DNA of 64,000 bases. Origin: Bradyrhizobium sp. 138 (GTDB lineage: Bacteria; Pseudomonadota; Alphaproteobacteria; Rhizobiales; Xanthobacteraceae). Location of the stretch: positions 1-64,000 of the forward strand of contig NZ_JADPKT010000029.1 in the NCBI RefSeq assembly GCF_023074075.1. The letters run 5' to 3'. Numbering within the stretch: position 1 is the first letter of the stretch; each line of letters begins with the position of its first letter. Shown here one piece after another: positions 24,253 to 32,585 of the stretch. Both the position numbers and the translations under genes were made by a program. The notes under the pieces were generated by a model. It saw only the letters and a list, made by a program, of their open reading frames with translations. It ran no database searches and was not told where the DNA came from.

Positions 24253-25539
24253 ATGACGACGCGCCTGCCTTTGCCGCCCTCGGTCTATGCCGACACCGCC
24301 GTCGCGCCGGTCGCGACGCCGCCGCTCGATGTCGACAAGAATGTCTCCGTCGCGATCGTCGGCGGCGGCTACACCGGCCTCTCCACGGCATTGCATCTGG
24401 CGGAGCAGGGTGTCGAGGCTTTGGTGCTGGAGGCGCAGGAGCCCGGCTGGGGCGCATCAGGCAACAATGGCGGCCACACCAATCCCGGGCTGAAGCACGA
24501 CCCTGATCAGATCGAGGCGGACTTCGGCGCGGAGCTCGGCCGCCGCATGATCGCGTTCTCCTACGGCACCACTGACTTCACGCATGATCTGATCCGCCGC
24601 TACCAGATTCCCTGCGAGGCACGGCAGAACGGCACGTTGCGCGCGGCCTATCACGAAGCCAGCGCCGCCGCGATCGAAAAGACCGCGCAGCAATGCATCC
24701 GCCGCGGCATGCCGGTGACATATCTGAACCGCGAGCAGCTGCGCGAGATGACCGGCACCGACCGCTACATCGGCGCCATGTTGGACACGCGCGGCGGCGA
24801 TCTGCATCCCCTCAGCTACGCCCGTGGCCTCGCGCGTGCCGCGATCTCGGCGGGTGCGAAGGTGTTTGGCGAGACGCCGGCATTGTCCCTGCGCCGCGAC
24901 GGCGCGCGCTGGCGCATCGAGACGCCGCGCGCGGTGGTTCATGCCGACAAGGTCCTGCTCGCCACCAACGGCTTCACCGACGATCTCTGGCCGGCGCTCC
25001 GCCGCACCATCGTGCCGGTGTTTTCCTCGATCGCCGCCACCGCGCCGCTCTCGGATGCGGTGGCGCGCTCGATCATGCCGACGCGGCCCGTGCTCTACGA
25101 GAGCGGCCACATCACGGTCTATTATCGCATCGACCAGCACAATCGTCTGTTGATGGGCGGCCGCGGCCCGATGCGCTGGATCAGCTCGCCGCATGACGTC
25201 GCCTATCTCATGCGCTATGCCGAGCGGCTATGGCCGCAGCTGAAAGGCGTGGCTTGGACCCATGGCTGGAACAGCCGGCTCGCCATCACCAAAGACCACT
25301 ATCCCCATGTGCATGAGCCGGCCGAGGGTGTCCTGATCTCGCTCGGCTGCAACGGCCGCGGTGTTGCGCTCTCGACCACGATGGGCGCGCAGCTCGCCCG
25401 ACGGCTGATCGGCGGCGCCACAGCCGAGATCGACATGCCCATCACCGGCATCAAGCCGATCCCGATGCACCCGTTCTGGCCGGTCGGGGTGACGACCGCC
25501 GTGATCGCGGGCCGCGTGCGCGATCGGCTCGGCATTTGA
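24253..25539 (+). CDS. FAD-dependent amine/amino-acid oxidase, PuuB/GamB-like
   Basis: The 428-residue DAO-family flavoenzyme has a dinucleotide-binding motif VAIVGGGYTGLSTALHLAEQG at 33-53 after a polar N-terminal tail. EPGWGASGNNGGHTNPGLKH near 70-90 is the segment characteristic of gamma-glutamylputrescine oxidase and its relatives. It probably oxidises an amine or N-substituted amino acid brought in by the ABC importer encoded just upstream, giving an aldehyde, ammonia or amine and H2O2. It starts 12 bases after the ATPase gene. Substrate not determined. Confidence 0.88.
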   Translation: MTTRLPLPPSVYADTAVAPVATPPLDVDKNVSVAIVGGGYTGLSTALHLAEQGVEALVLEAQEPGWGASGNNGGHTNPGLKHDPDQIEADFGAELGRRMIAFSYGTTDFTHDLIRRYQIPCEARQNGTLRAAYHEASAAAIEKTAQQCIRRGMPVTYLNREQLREMTGTDRYIGAMLDTRGGDLHPLSYARGLARAAISAGAKVFGETPALSLRRDGARWRIETPRAVVHADKVLLATNGFTDDLWPALRRTIVPVFSSIAATAPLSDAVARSIMPTRPVLYESGHITVYYRIDQHNRLLMGGRGPMRWISSPHDVAYLMRYAERLWPQLKGVAWTHGWNSRLAITKDHYPHVHEPAEGVLISLGCNGRGVALSTTMGAQLARRLIGGATAEIDMPITGIKPIPMHPFWPVGVTTAVIAGRVRDRLGI

Positions 25540-25541
25540 GA

Positions 25542-25571
25542 AAGGCGCCGCCCGGTTTCAGGCGACGCCTT
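25542..25571. terminator. Terminator hairpin after the importer-oxidase operon
   Basis: AAGGCGCCGCC and GGCGACGCCTT form an 11-base stem with one mismatch and an 8-base loop. It starts 3 bases after the oxidase stop and lies before the convergent small gene. Confidence 0.6.
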
Positions 25572-25593
25572 GCTCATCGGCAGATATCGGGCT

Positions 25594-25818
25594 TCAGCAG
25601 CGGCCTTGCTTCCACAGGCCGGGCGGGCACCCACGACCGCGCCAGCCGACCTTGCGCCCATGCGACCATCCGGGCGGTGAGGCGTAATGGTGTCCATGCG
25701 ACATTGCGAATGAGTGATGGCCGCGACCGTGGCCATGACCATGTCCGCCTTTGGCATAGGCCACATTGGCAAATCCGGCCGCTACGATCAGCGACACGGC
25801 GAGCGCGAGTTTCTTCAT
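25594..25818 (-). CDS. Small secreted His/Gly-rich protein
   Basis: The 74-residue protein has a signal peptide (1-22, ending VAYA). Its mature part is rich in Gly and His (GGHGHGHGRGHHSF) and ends in a short basic region with two Cys (CPPGLWKQGRC). It may bind metal or be a cell-envelope peptide; I cannot assign a function. ATG 25818 follows GAGGGA. Confidence 0.75.
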   Translation of the reverse strand: MKKLALAVSLIVAAGFANVAYAKGGHGHGHGRGHHSFAMSHGHHYASPPGWSHGRKVGWRGRGCPPGLWKQGRC

Positions 25819-25878
25819 GGGATGTCCCTCCTCGTGAGCGAACGCATTTGTCCGCACGATGAAACGGACATTGCCAAG

Positions 25879-27504
25879 CTAAGTTCCCTGCGAATGTGGA
25901 GGAGTCGTGACGCTCTCTTCGGCCACCGCTTCGGCCCAGGGTTGAAAGATCTCGACTGCACCCGAATTCGTATCGACATCGCGCATCACCACGCTCGGGC
26001 AGGCGAATTTTTGCGGCACGGCCTGCACGCGGGTCTCTTCATAGTCGAAGCGCGAGCCCAGCGTCTTGCGCACATCCTCCGGCAAACGGGCATCGCCGAT
26101 CACCACCGCGCCTTCGCTGGCGTCGATGCGCGGCTGGTGAATGGCGGCATCGAGGTCCATGCCGTAGTCCATCGCGAATGACACCAGCTGCATCACCGAC
26201 GGCAGAATGCGGCGGCCGCCGGAGGCGCCGACGGCGAGGCGCTTGCCGTCCTTGGTCTCGGCGATGACGGGCGTGTAGTTGCAAAGACAGCGCTTGCCGG
26301 GTGCGAGCGAGTTGGTCGTGCCGGGCGTCGGGTCGAACCACATGATGCCGTTGTTCATGGCGATCCCGGTGTGCGGCGTCACATACCGCGAGCCAAAGGA
26401 CGAGAGCAGCGTCTGCGTCACCGCCGCCATGTTGCCGTGCCGGTCGACCACGGAGAAATGCGTGGTGCAGGCCGGCGCCAGATATTCGGCACCGAGCGAG
26501 CGTTTGCCGTCGGCATCGCCCATGTCCTTGAGCCGCTCGCGGAAGGCGGCCTGCAGAGCGAGTGCATATTCGACATAGGCGGCCGCGTCCGGCGTACTTC
26601 CCGGCTTGAGACTCTGCTGCAGCAGGCGCAGCGCGTGCGCCATGGTTGGCCCTGCCGTGAGCTCGGGCGTCGCATACACCTTGCCGTCGCGATACGGGAT
26701 CGCCAGCGGCTCGCGCAAATGCGCGCGGAAGGCCGCGAGGTCCTCGACCGACAGCGAGCCGCCGTCCGCTTTGATGTCGGAGGCGATGCTCCTGGCGAGA
26801 TCGCCCTGGTAGAAATCGCGCGGGCCAGCCTCGGCGAGATGCGACAGCGTCGCTTTCAGCGTGTCCTGCGGCAGCCGCGTCTCGGCCTTGATGCCCCATG
26901 GCGCGCTCGGTGGCAGCCCGTCCTTCAGGAACGCCGCCGCGCTGGCGGGATAGCGCCTGAGATCGGCGGCCGAGCCCGAGATCGTCACCGTGGCCCACCA
27001 ATCGACCAGCAGGCCTTCGCCGGCGAGCTGAGCTGCTGGCGCGACCAGATCTTTCCACGGCATTTTGGCGTAACGGCGATGCGCCTCTTCCATCCCTGCG
27101 ACGACACCGGGCACGGCGATCGAACCGGGGCCATGGACGTTGCGATCGTCCTTCACGCGCGGCCAGGGAAAGAGATCGGAAGCGGCGGCGCGTTCGCCGC
27201 TGAGTGGATAGTCGGCGACGCGCAGGCTTTGGGGCGCGCACATGCCGTAATCGATCACCTCGTAGCGATTTTCCTTGGCGCGGTAGAGCACCATCGCGCC
27301 GCCGCCACCGATGCCGCTGTTCCAGGGCTCCAGCACGTTCAGCGCCATCGTCGTTGCCACGATCGCGTCGACGCAGTCACCGCCCGCCGCCAGCACCTGC
27401 GCCCCGATCTCGGCCGCGCGCCGCGATTGCGAAGCGACGATGCCGCCCTTGGACGTGACGGCGGGTTTGCGGACGGTTTGGTTGAGGCTGAACTGATGAG
27501 GCAT
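25879..27504 (-). CDS. Gamma-glutamyltransferase family protein
   Basis: The 541-residue protein belongs to the Ntn-hydrolase gamma-glutamyltranspeptidase family, which splits itself before a catalytic Thr. The expected nucleophile region is CTTHFSVVDRHGNMAAVTQTL (near 350), where the Thr before HFSVVD is the likely cleavage site. The upstream GIGGGGAMVLYRAK and downstream GASGGRRILPSVMQ segments are also typical. No obvious signal peptide is present, so it may be cytoplasmic, unlike E. coli Ggt. Beside a PuuB-like oxidase and a PuuR-like regulator, a role in gamma-glutamylated amines is possible but unproven. Confidence 0.92.
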   Translation of the reverse strand: MPHQFSLNQTVRKPAVTSKGGIVASQSRRAAEIGAQVLAAGGDCVDAIVATTMALNVLEPWNSGIGGGGAMVLYRAKENRYEVIDYGMCAPQSLRVADYPLSGERAAASDLFPWPRVKDDRNVHGPGSIAVPGVVAGMEEAHRRYAKMPWKDLVAPAAQLAGEGLLVDWWATVTISGSAADLRRYPASAAAFLKDGLPPSAPWGIKAETRLPQDTLKATLSHLAEAGPRDFYQGDLARSIASDIKADGGSLSVEDLAAFRAHLREPLAIPYRDGKVYATPELTAGPTMAHALRLLQQSLKPGSTPDAAAYVEYALALQAAFRERLKDMGDADGKRSLGAEYLAPACTTHFSVVDRHGNMAAVTQTLLSSFGSRYVTPHTGIAMNNGIMWFDPTPGTTNSLAPGKRCLCNYTPVIAETKDGKRLAVGASGGRRILPSVMQLVSFAMDYGMDLDAAIHQPRIDASEGAVVIGDARLPEDVRKTLGSRFDYEETRVQAVPQKFACPSVVMRDVDTNSGAVEIFQPWAEAVAEESVTTPPHSQGT

Positions 27505-27651
27505 GATGTCGTCTTGTGTGCTCGGTTGTCTTGCTGGCTAAGCGCGTGGACCATGGCACACTGCCGCCAACGAGAACATCGAAAGCAAGGAGCGACATGG
27601 CTGGTGTGAGACAGACGCGGGATGGGGCGAGGTCGACCGCCTGCCAAACTC

Positions 27652-27727
27652 GCCCGGGGCTTGTCCAGGCATCCACGTATTGTCGCCCAGCCCAAAAACG
27701 CAGATGGCCGGGACAAAGCCCGGCCAT
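27652..27727. repeat. Palindromic intergenic repeat, family C
   Basis: GCCCGGGGCTTGTCC (27652-27666) pairs imperfectly with GGACAAAGCCCGGCC (27711-27725). An overlapping perfect stem ATGGCCGGG/CCCGGCCAT lies at 27704-27727. It sits in the 260-base gap before the 58-residue minus-strand gene, which otherwise holds no gene. Confidence 0.65.
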
Positions 27728-27764
27728 GACGACGGAGATCAGTGGGAATGCGCCGAGGCCGCGC

Positions 27765-27941
27765 TCAGAGCGAGCGGTTCAGCCGGCTGGCCTGATATTT
27801 GGCGCGCCATTTTGGGCCAGGCCCGCGCATATAATGGAGCTCGGGACGGTAAGGGTCGCCCGCGACCCTGACCAGCGTCTGCCATTTGGTGGCGACGAAG
27901 TTCAGGGGCTGGCGGAACAGGCTCAGTGAAGCGATCAGCAT
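27765..27941 (-). CDS. Small hypothetical protein, 58 residues
   Basis: A short gene encodes 58 residues starting MLIASLSLFRQPLNFVATK and ending ...SRLNRSL. It is basic, contains Trp and Tyr, and has no clear membrane segment. ATG 27941 has GAGG 7 bases upstream, and it begins 9 bases after the stop of the DUF6894 gene, so it is likely the second gene of that transcript. Function unknown. Confidence 0.6.
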   Translation of the reverse strand: MLIASLSLFRQPLNFVATKWQTLVRVAGDPYRPELHYMRGPGPKWRAKYQASRLNRSL

Positions 27942-27950
27942 GGCATCACC

Positions 27951-28184
27951 TCAATGCGGCTTGCCGAGCATGGCGGTGAAGGGCAGATCGAAAATCTCTT
28001 CGCCGGCATCGTCGCTGACATGGATCACCCAGTCGCGCCAGTCCTCGTTGCTCGGCGTCTGGATCATCGACCGCATGATCTGCGAGGCACGGTCGCGCGC
28101 CTCGGTGAGATTGGACACGGCGGCGCCGTAGCGGTCGATCAGCGTGCCCTCGGTGTTGGAGCAGTGAAAATAGACCTGGACCAT
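27951..28184 (-). CDS. DUF6894 family small protein
   Basis: The 77-residue protein matches the DUF6894 pattern common in rhizobia: an N-terminal VQVYFHCSNTEG strand, LIDRYGAAVSNLTEARDRAS and a C-terminal WVIHVSDDAGEEIFDLPF segment. It is probably soluble and cytoplasmic. ATG 28184 has a perfect AGGAGG 6 bases upstream. No function is known for the family. Confidence 0.8.
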   Translation of the reverse strand: MVQVYFHCSNTEGTLIDRYGAAVSNLTEARDRASQIMRSMIQTPSNEDWRDWVIHVSDDAGEEIFDLPFTAMLGKPH

Positions 28185-28388
28185 ATGCGCCTCCTGGTGG
28201 GAGCAACTGATGGCAAACCGATACCACCCGAAGCCTTCGCGAAACATTCGGGTCGAACCCGGTAAGGGAATTTACGGGTATTGGTCGGCCCCAAGGTCGT
28301 TACAGGTTTAATCACAGGCGGGTGATGTTCAGCTGGACGGCGTTTTCCCGGCGTGAAACACCTTTCACGGGACGTCTGGGAGGCTGCC

Positions 28389-30461
28389 GTGAGCCATTTC
28401 ACATCGAAGCGCGAACGGCGAAGGCTGCGCGCATGTGCGGGGGTTTTGGCGGCCCTGCTTGGGCTCAGCCCGGTGGCGTCATCGGAGCCGCTCCGCCGCA
28501 GCGACTATGCGATCGGCGCGGACACCTGCGGCAACAATGATCTCGCTTTTCCCAGGATCCGGATCGACATGAAGGCTGGATTTTGCGCCGGGCTCGTCGC
28601 CAGCGAAGCGGATCGCCTCAAATTTCCACGCGCGATCGTCCAGGTGCCGGGCCGCGACCTGTTCGTGGTGGCCGATATGGGCGGCTGGGGCCACACCGAC
28701 GGACGGCTGCTGCTGCTCGATCCGCGCGCGCCCGAGGGCGGACGGTTCAGGGAGATTCTGGCAGGACTGGAATATCCGTTCGGCCTTGTGGTCGGTCCGG
28801 ACAAGAGGCTCTACGCCTCGACCGCCGAGACGATCTTCCGGTTCGATCCGCTCGCCGAAAATCCGCGCGGCACGGTCGAGACCATCATCCGTCACATGCC
28901 CGGGCGCCGGATCACGCTGCCCGACGGCACCCGGATCGAGGAGAGCGCGCATCCGCTCAAGCAGTTTGTCTTCGACAGGAACGGGCGGCTATTCGTCAAT
29001 GTCGGCTCGCACAGCGACGATTGCATCACGCCGGCGCCGATCACAAGGCCCTGCGCGGCGGCCGAGGGCGCATCCGCCATGGCCTCGATCTGGCTGTTCA
29101 CCCCGCCTGCGGGCGGCGTGTTCCCGGCGCTGAAGCCTGGCGATACCGATCCGCCGCACACCGTCTATGCGCGCGGCTTGCGCAACTCGATGGCGCTGGT
29201 GCTGCATCCGAATTTTCCCGATGCCGGCTACGCCTTCCTGCAGGCCGAGAACGCCCGCGACTTGCCTGATACTTTCAAGCCGAACGAGGAGATCAACGCG
29301 ATCGAGCAGGGCAAACATTATGGCTGGCCCTATTGCTACGATGTGTCGACGCCGAGCCCCGAATTCAGGAATGTGCTGCAAGGCGGGGTCTACAAGTCGT
29401 TCTGCACGGCCAGCGCGCTCTACAAGCCGCCGCTCTCGCTGCTGCCGCCGCACGGTGCGCCGCTCGCGATGCTGTATTATCACGGCACGAAATTCCCGGA
29501 GCTGGAGGGCAAGCTGCTGGTCGGCCTGCATGGCTATCGTCCGACCGGCAGCCGCCTGCTGGTCTACGATGTCGATGACCACGGCTTCCCCAAGCCTGCA
29601 CCGGCGCCGGTGCGCTATCACGTCAGTTGCGCGGCCGAGCCGACGCGCAGCTTTCAGACCGATGCCGGCGAGGTGGCTGCCGCACCGTTCGACGAGCTGA
29701 TCGCCGGCTGGCACCGCGTCAACGGCGCGCGGCCGCAAGGCGCGCCGGTCGGCATGACGGTCGCGGAGGACGGCGCGATCTGGCTGGTCGAGGACAAGAA
29801 CCAGACCGTGATCCGCATCGATCGCGCCGCGGGTAATCCGCCGGCGCCGCTGCCCTGCGACATGCGCAGCCAGGCGATGATCGACCAGCTCGCGGCCTTT
29901 GTCGCCAGGGATGCGCAGAACAGCGCCCGGCTGACCACGCTGCGCAAAGGGCTGGTCGAGAAGCATTGTTTCGGCTGTCACTCCGATTTCGATCTGAAGC
30001 CGGGTCAGTCGGACGCAGAGAAGGACGGAGCCGTGCTCCGCTTCATGCTTGCGCAGGACGGCTGGATCTATCCGGGCGATCCCTCTGCCGGCAAGCTGCG
30101 CACGCGCCTGCGCGGCATCGGTGCGGAGAAGCTGATGCCGCCGGGCGGCGAGAGCCTGCCGAAGACCGAGGCTGGCTACACGCGCCTGCTCGACGCAATG
30201 GACCTGCTCGTCGCGAAAATGGTTCCGGGGACGCGGATGCGGATCAAGCCCGGCCCGCCGCAGCGCAAGTTCTTTGGAAAGACGAACAAGGAATGCGGCG
30301 AAATACCGGCTGGGAAGGTCGTGGTCGTGACACAAAGGAGCGCTGTAGACAAACCCGGTTTCAGCCGATTCTTCCGGCCGGCCGACCCCTATCTGAATGG
30401 CGAGTGCAGCGACGGCGATGGCTATTACATCCGGCAGGAATTTCTGGTGCCTGTGCAGTAG
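28389..30461 (+). CDS. PQQ-type sugar dehydrogenase with C-terminal cytochrome c domain
   Basis: The protein (690 residues from GTG 28389) has a signal-like N-terminus. A beta-propeller of the glucose/sorbosone dehydrogenase type follows (about 50-490), with GLVVGPDKRLYAST, YARGLRNSMALVLHP and NEEINAIEQGKHYGWPYCY motifs. The C-terminal part has a heme c site CFGCH near residue 530 and is Cys-containing to the end. It probably oxidises a sugar or alcohol in the periplasm with PQQ and passes electrons to its own heme. GTG 28389 is preferred because GGGAGG precedes it; GTG 28353 is an alternative. The next gene overlaps its end. Confidence 0.83.
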   Translation: MSHFTSKRERRRLRACAGVLAALLGLSPVASSEPLRRSDYAIGADTCGNNDLAFPRIRIDMKAGFCAGLVASEADRLKFPRAIVQVPGRDLFVVADMGGWGHTDGRLLLLDPRAPEGGRFREILAGLEYPFGLVVGPDKRLYASTAETIFRFDPLAENPRGTVETIIRHMPGRRITLPDGTRIEESAHPLKQFVFDRNGRLFVNVGSHSDDCITPAPITRPCAAAEGASAMASIWLFTPPAGGVFPALKPGDTDPPHTVYARGLRNSMALVLHPNFPDAGYAFLQAENARDLPDTFKPNEEINAIEQGKHYGWPYCYDVSTPSPEFRNVLQGGVYKSFCTASALYKPPLSLLPPHGAPLAMLYYHGTKFPELEGKLLVGLHGYRPTGSRLLVYDVDDHGFPKPAPAPVRYHVSCAAEPTRSFQTDAGEVAAAPFDELIAGWHRVNGARPQGAPVGMTVAEDGAIWLVEDKNQTVIRIDRAAGNPPAPLPCDMRSQAMIDQLAAFVARDAQNSARLTTLRKGLVEKHCFGCHSDFDLKPGQSDAEKDGAVLRFMLAQDGWIYPGDPSAGKLRTRLRGIGAEKLMPPGGESLPKTEAGYTRLLDAMDLLVAKMVPGTRMRIKPGPPQRKFFGKTNKECGEIPAGKVVVVTQRSAVDKPGFSRFFRPADPYLNGECSDGDGYYIRQEFLVPVQ

Positions 30462-31359
30462 CGTCCTCCTGGTCGTTGCGACGGCGTCCGCGCGAGCGGA
30501 GACGAAGCTGTACGAAAGCGCGCAGGTGACGCCCGCCGGCGAATACACCTTCGGCATCGAAGGGCCCGCAGCCGACCTCGACGGCAATCTGTTCGTGGTC
30601 AATCTCGGCAAGCCCGGCACCATCGGCAGGCTACCTGCGGGCGCTGCGGCGTCGGAGCCCTTCACGGCGCTGCCTGAGGGCAGTGTCGGCAACGCCATCC
30701 GCTTCGATGGGAGCGGCACCATGTTCATCGCCGACTACAAGAAGCACAACATCTTTGCGATTGCGAAGGGGGCGACCGAGCCGGGCGTCTGGTTTCACTC
30801 CGACGAGATGAACCAGCCCAACGACATCACGATCGCCCGCGACGGCACGATTTATGCCAGCGATCCGAACTGGAAGGGCAGGGAAGGCCACATCTGGCGC
30901 ATTGCGAAAGCCGCCGACGGGAGCGTGCAGGGACAAGTGATGTCGGCGCCGCGCGCGATGGGCACCACCAACGGTATTGATCTCAGCCCCGACGGAAAGA
31001 CGCTCTATGTCGGGGAATCCAGCAGCGGCCAGATCTGGTCCTACGCGATCAACGGCACCGAGCTGACGGCGGCAAAGCTGGTCAAGGCATTTCAGCCCGA
31101 CACCGTCGATGGCTTGCGCACCGATGTTGCCGGCCGCCTCTATGTCGCGCGTATCCTCAAGGGGACGGTTGCGCTGATGAAGCCCAATGGCGCGGTCGAG
31201 CGGGAGATCGCACTCAAGGCCAAGGAGCCGACCAACCTCGCCTTCGGCGGCAGCGACGGCAAGACCGTCTTCGTCACCCAGCGCCAGGGTGGCTTCATCG
31301 AGTCCTTCCGCACCGATCAGCAGGGCCGCGAGCACTGCCTCCAGCGCGGGCGCTGCTGA
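30418..31359 (+). CDS. SMP-30/gluconolactonase-like secreted protein
   Basis: The 313-residue protein has a signal peptide (1-27, ending SARA) and a six-bladed propeller of the SMP-30/gluconolaconase type. Repeating blades include FGIEGPAADLDGNLFVVN, NQPNDITIARDGTIYASD and TNGIDLSPDGKTLYVGES. It may hydrolyse a lactone formed by the dehydrogenase encoded upstream. It overlaps that gene by 44 bases, suggesting coupled translation; an earlier ATG at 30397 is possible. The C-terminal residues (REHCLQRGRC) are atypical. Confidence 0.82.
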   Translation: MAITSGRNFWCLCSSVLLVVATASARAETKLYESAQVTPAGEYTFGIEGPAADLDGNLFVVNLGKPGTIGRLPAGAAASEPFTALPEGSVGNAIRFDGSGTMFIADYKKHNIFAIAKGATEPGVWFHSDEMNQPNDITIARDGTIYASDPNWKGREGHIWRIAKAADGSVQGQVMSAPRAMGTTNGIDLSPDGKTLYVGESSSGQIWSYAINGTELTAAKLVKAFQPDTVDGLRTDVAGRLYVARILKGTVALMKPNGAVEREIALKAKEPTNLAFGGSDGKTVFVTQRQGGFIESFRTDQQGREHCLQRGRC

Positions 31360-31478
31360 GCCGCCGCCGGAGACAGTCTGCTTCCGGCGCAGGGCAGTCG
31401 AGACGGCATTCTTCTTGCTTGCATCTGTCCGCCGCAGCGATCAAGACAGCTGTGAGCACGCGACCACGGAGTGTTTGA

Positions 31479-32504
31479 GTGAAGGCCGTCCATACCGAAC
31501 TGCATCGCAGCCATGATCCGCAATTCTTCCTGGTTCGCGGCGTCGTCAAGCGCACCACCGAGCAGCCGGAGCGCGCCGACCGCCTGCTCAAGGGGTTGAA
31601 GGACGGCAAGCACCAGCTGGTCGAGCCGACCAAGTTCGGGCAGGGGCCTCGCGCGCGCATTCACAGCCCGGAATATCTGTCGTTCCTGAGCGAAGCCTGG
31701 GAGGCCTGGACCGCGCTCGGCGATTCCGGCCCGGAGATGATCGGCAACATCCACCCGGTGCGGCATGCGGCGACCTATCCGACCCACATCGTCGGCAAGC
31801 TCGGCTGGCACACCGCCGACACCGCGGCGCCGATCGGTCCGGGCACTTGGGCGGCCGCTTGTGCCGCGACCGACGTTGCGGTCACCGCCGCGCAGATGGT
31901 GATGGACGGCGAGGACGCGACCTATGCGCTCTGCCGTCCGCCCGGTCACCACGCCTATCGCGATATGGCCGGCGGCTTCTGCTTCCTCAACAACAGCGCG
32001 ATTGCCGCGGCGCATCTGCGGCAAAAGCACGAGCGCGTCGTGATCCTCGACGTCGACGTCCATCACGGCAACGGCACGCAAGGCATCTTCTACGCCCGGC
32101 CCGACGTCTACACGATCTCGATCCATGCCGATCCGACCGCCTATTATCCGTTCGTGTGGGGCTATGCCCATGAGCGCGGGGAGGGACCGGGTCTCGGCAC
32201 CAATCTCAACATCCCGCTGGCCATCGGCACCGGTGATGACGGCTACATCGGGGCGATGGACGTCGCGCGCAAGGTGATCGAATCGTTTGCGCCGGGCGCG
32301 CTCGTCATCGCGCTCGGCCTCGACGCCTCCGAGCACGATCCGCTGAAGGGCCTGGCCGTCACCACGCCGGGCTTCCGCCGTATCGGCCAGGCCATCGCCA
32401 AAATGGGCCTTCCGACCGTGTTCGTGCAGGAGGGCGGTTATCTCTCGGATATTCTGGGTGCGAACCTGACCTCGGTGCTGGCCGGATTCGAAGAGGCAAG
32501 GTGA
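31479..32504 (+). CDS. Histone deacetylase family protein, acetylpolyamine amidohydrolase-like
   Basis: The 341-residue zinc hydrolase has the class II HDAC/AphA pattern: CRPPGHHAYRDMAGGFCFLNN with the tandem His and Gly-rich loop, VVILDVDVHHGNGTQ with zinc ligands Asp and His, and GLDASEHDPL with the third ligand. It probably removes acetyl groups from polyamines or other small amines. The GTG start at 31479 has GGAG 7 bases upstream. It faces the NRPS cluster across a hairpin. Polyamine deacetylation would fit the amine-catabolism genes earlier in the window. Confidence 0.92.
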   Translation: MKAVHTELHRSHDPQFFLVRGVVKRTTEQPERADRLLKGLKDGKHQLVEPTKFGQGPRARIHSPEYLSFLSEAWEAWTALGDSGPEMIGNIHPVRHAATYPTHIVGKLGWHTADTAAPIGPGTWAAACAATDVAVTAAQMVMDGEDATYALCRPPGHHAYRDMAGGFCFLNNSAIAAAHLRQKHERVVILDVDVHHGNGTQGIFYARPDVYTISIHADPTAYYPFVWGYAHERGEGPGLGTNLNIPLAIGTGDDGYIGAMDVARKVIESFAPGALVIALGLDASEHDPLKGLAVTTPGFRRIGQAIAKMGLPTVFVQEGGYLSDILGANLTSVLAGFEEAR

Positions 32505-32514
32505 GTCTCCTTCG

Positions 32515-32575
32515 CTTCTCCCCGCGCTTGTCCCGCCGAAGCCTTGGCGAAGGCGGGTGCGGGAAGAGGGAGAAG
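32515..32575. terminator. Bidirectional hairpin between convergent genes
   Basis: Outer arms CTTCTCCC and GGGAGAAG (32516-32575 region) and inner arms CCCGCC (32532-32537) and GGCGGG (32552-32557) form a long imperfect stem. It fills the gap between the deacetylase gene and the end of the NRPS-cluster transcript. Confidence 0.55.
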
Positions 32576-32585
32576 TACGCCCCCT

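Noticed and set aside
26371..27609. 412-residue plus-strand frame opposite the gamma-glutamyltransferase gene
   Set aside because: Antisense shadow with no domain or start signal.
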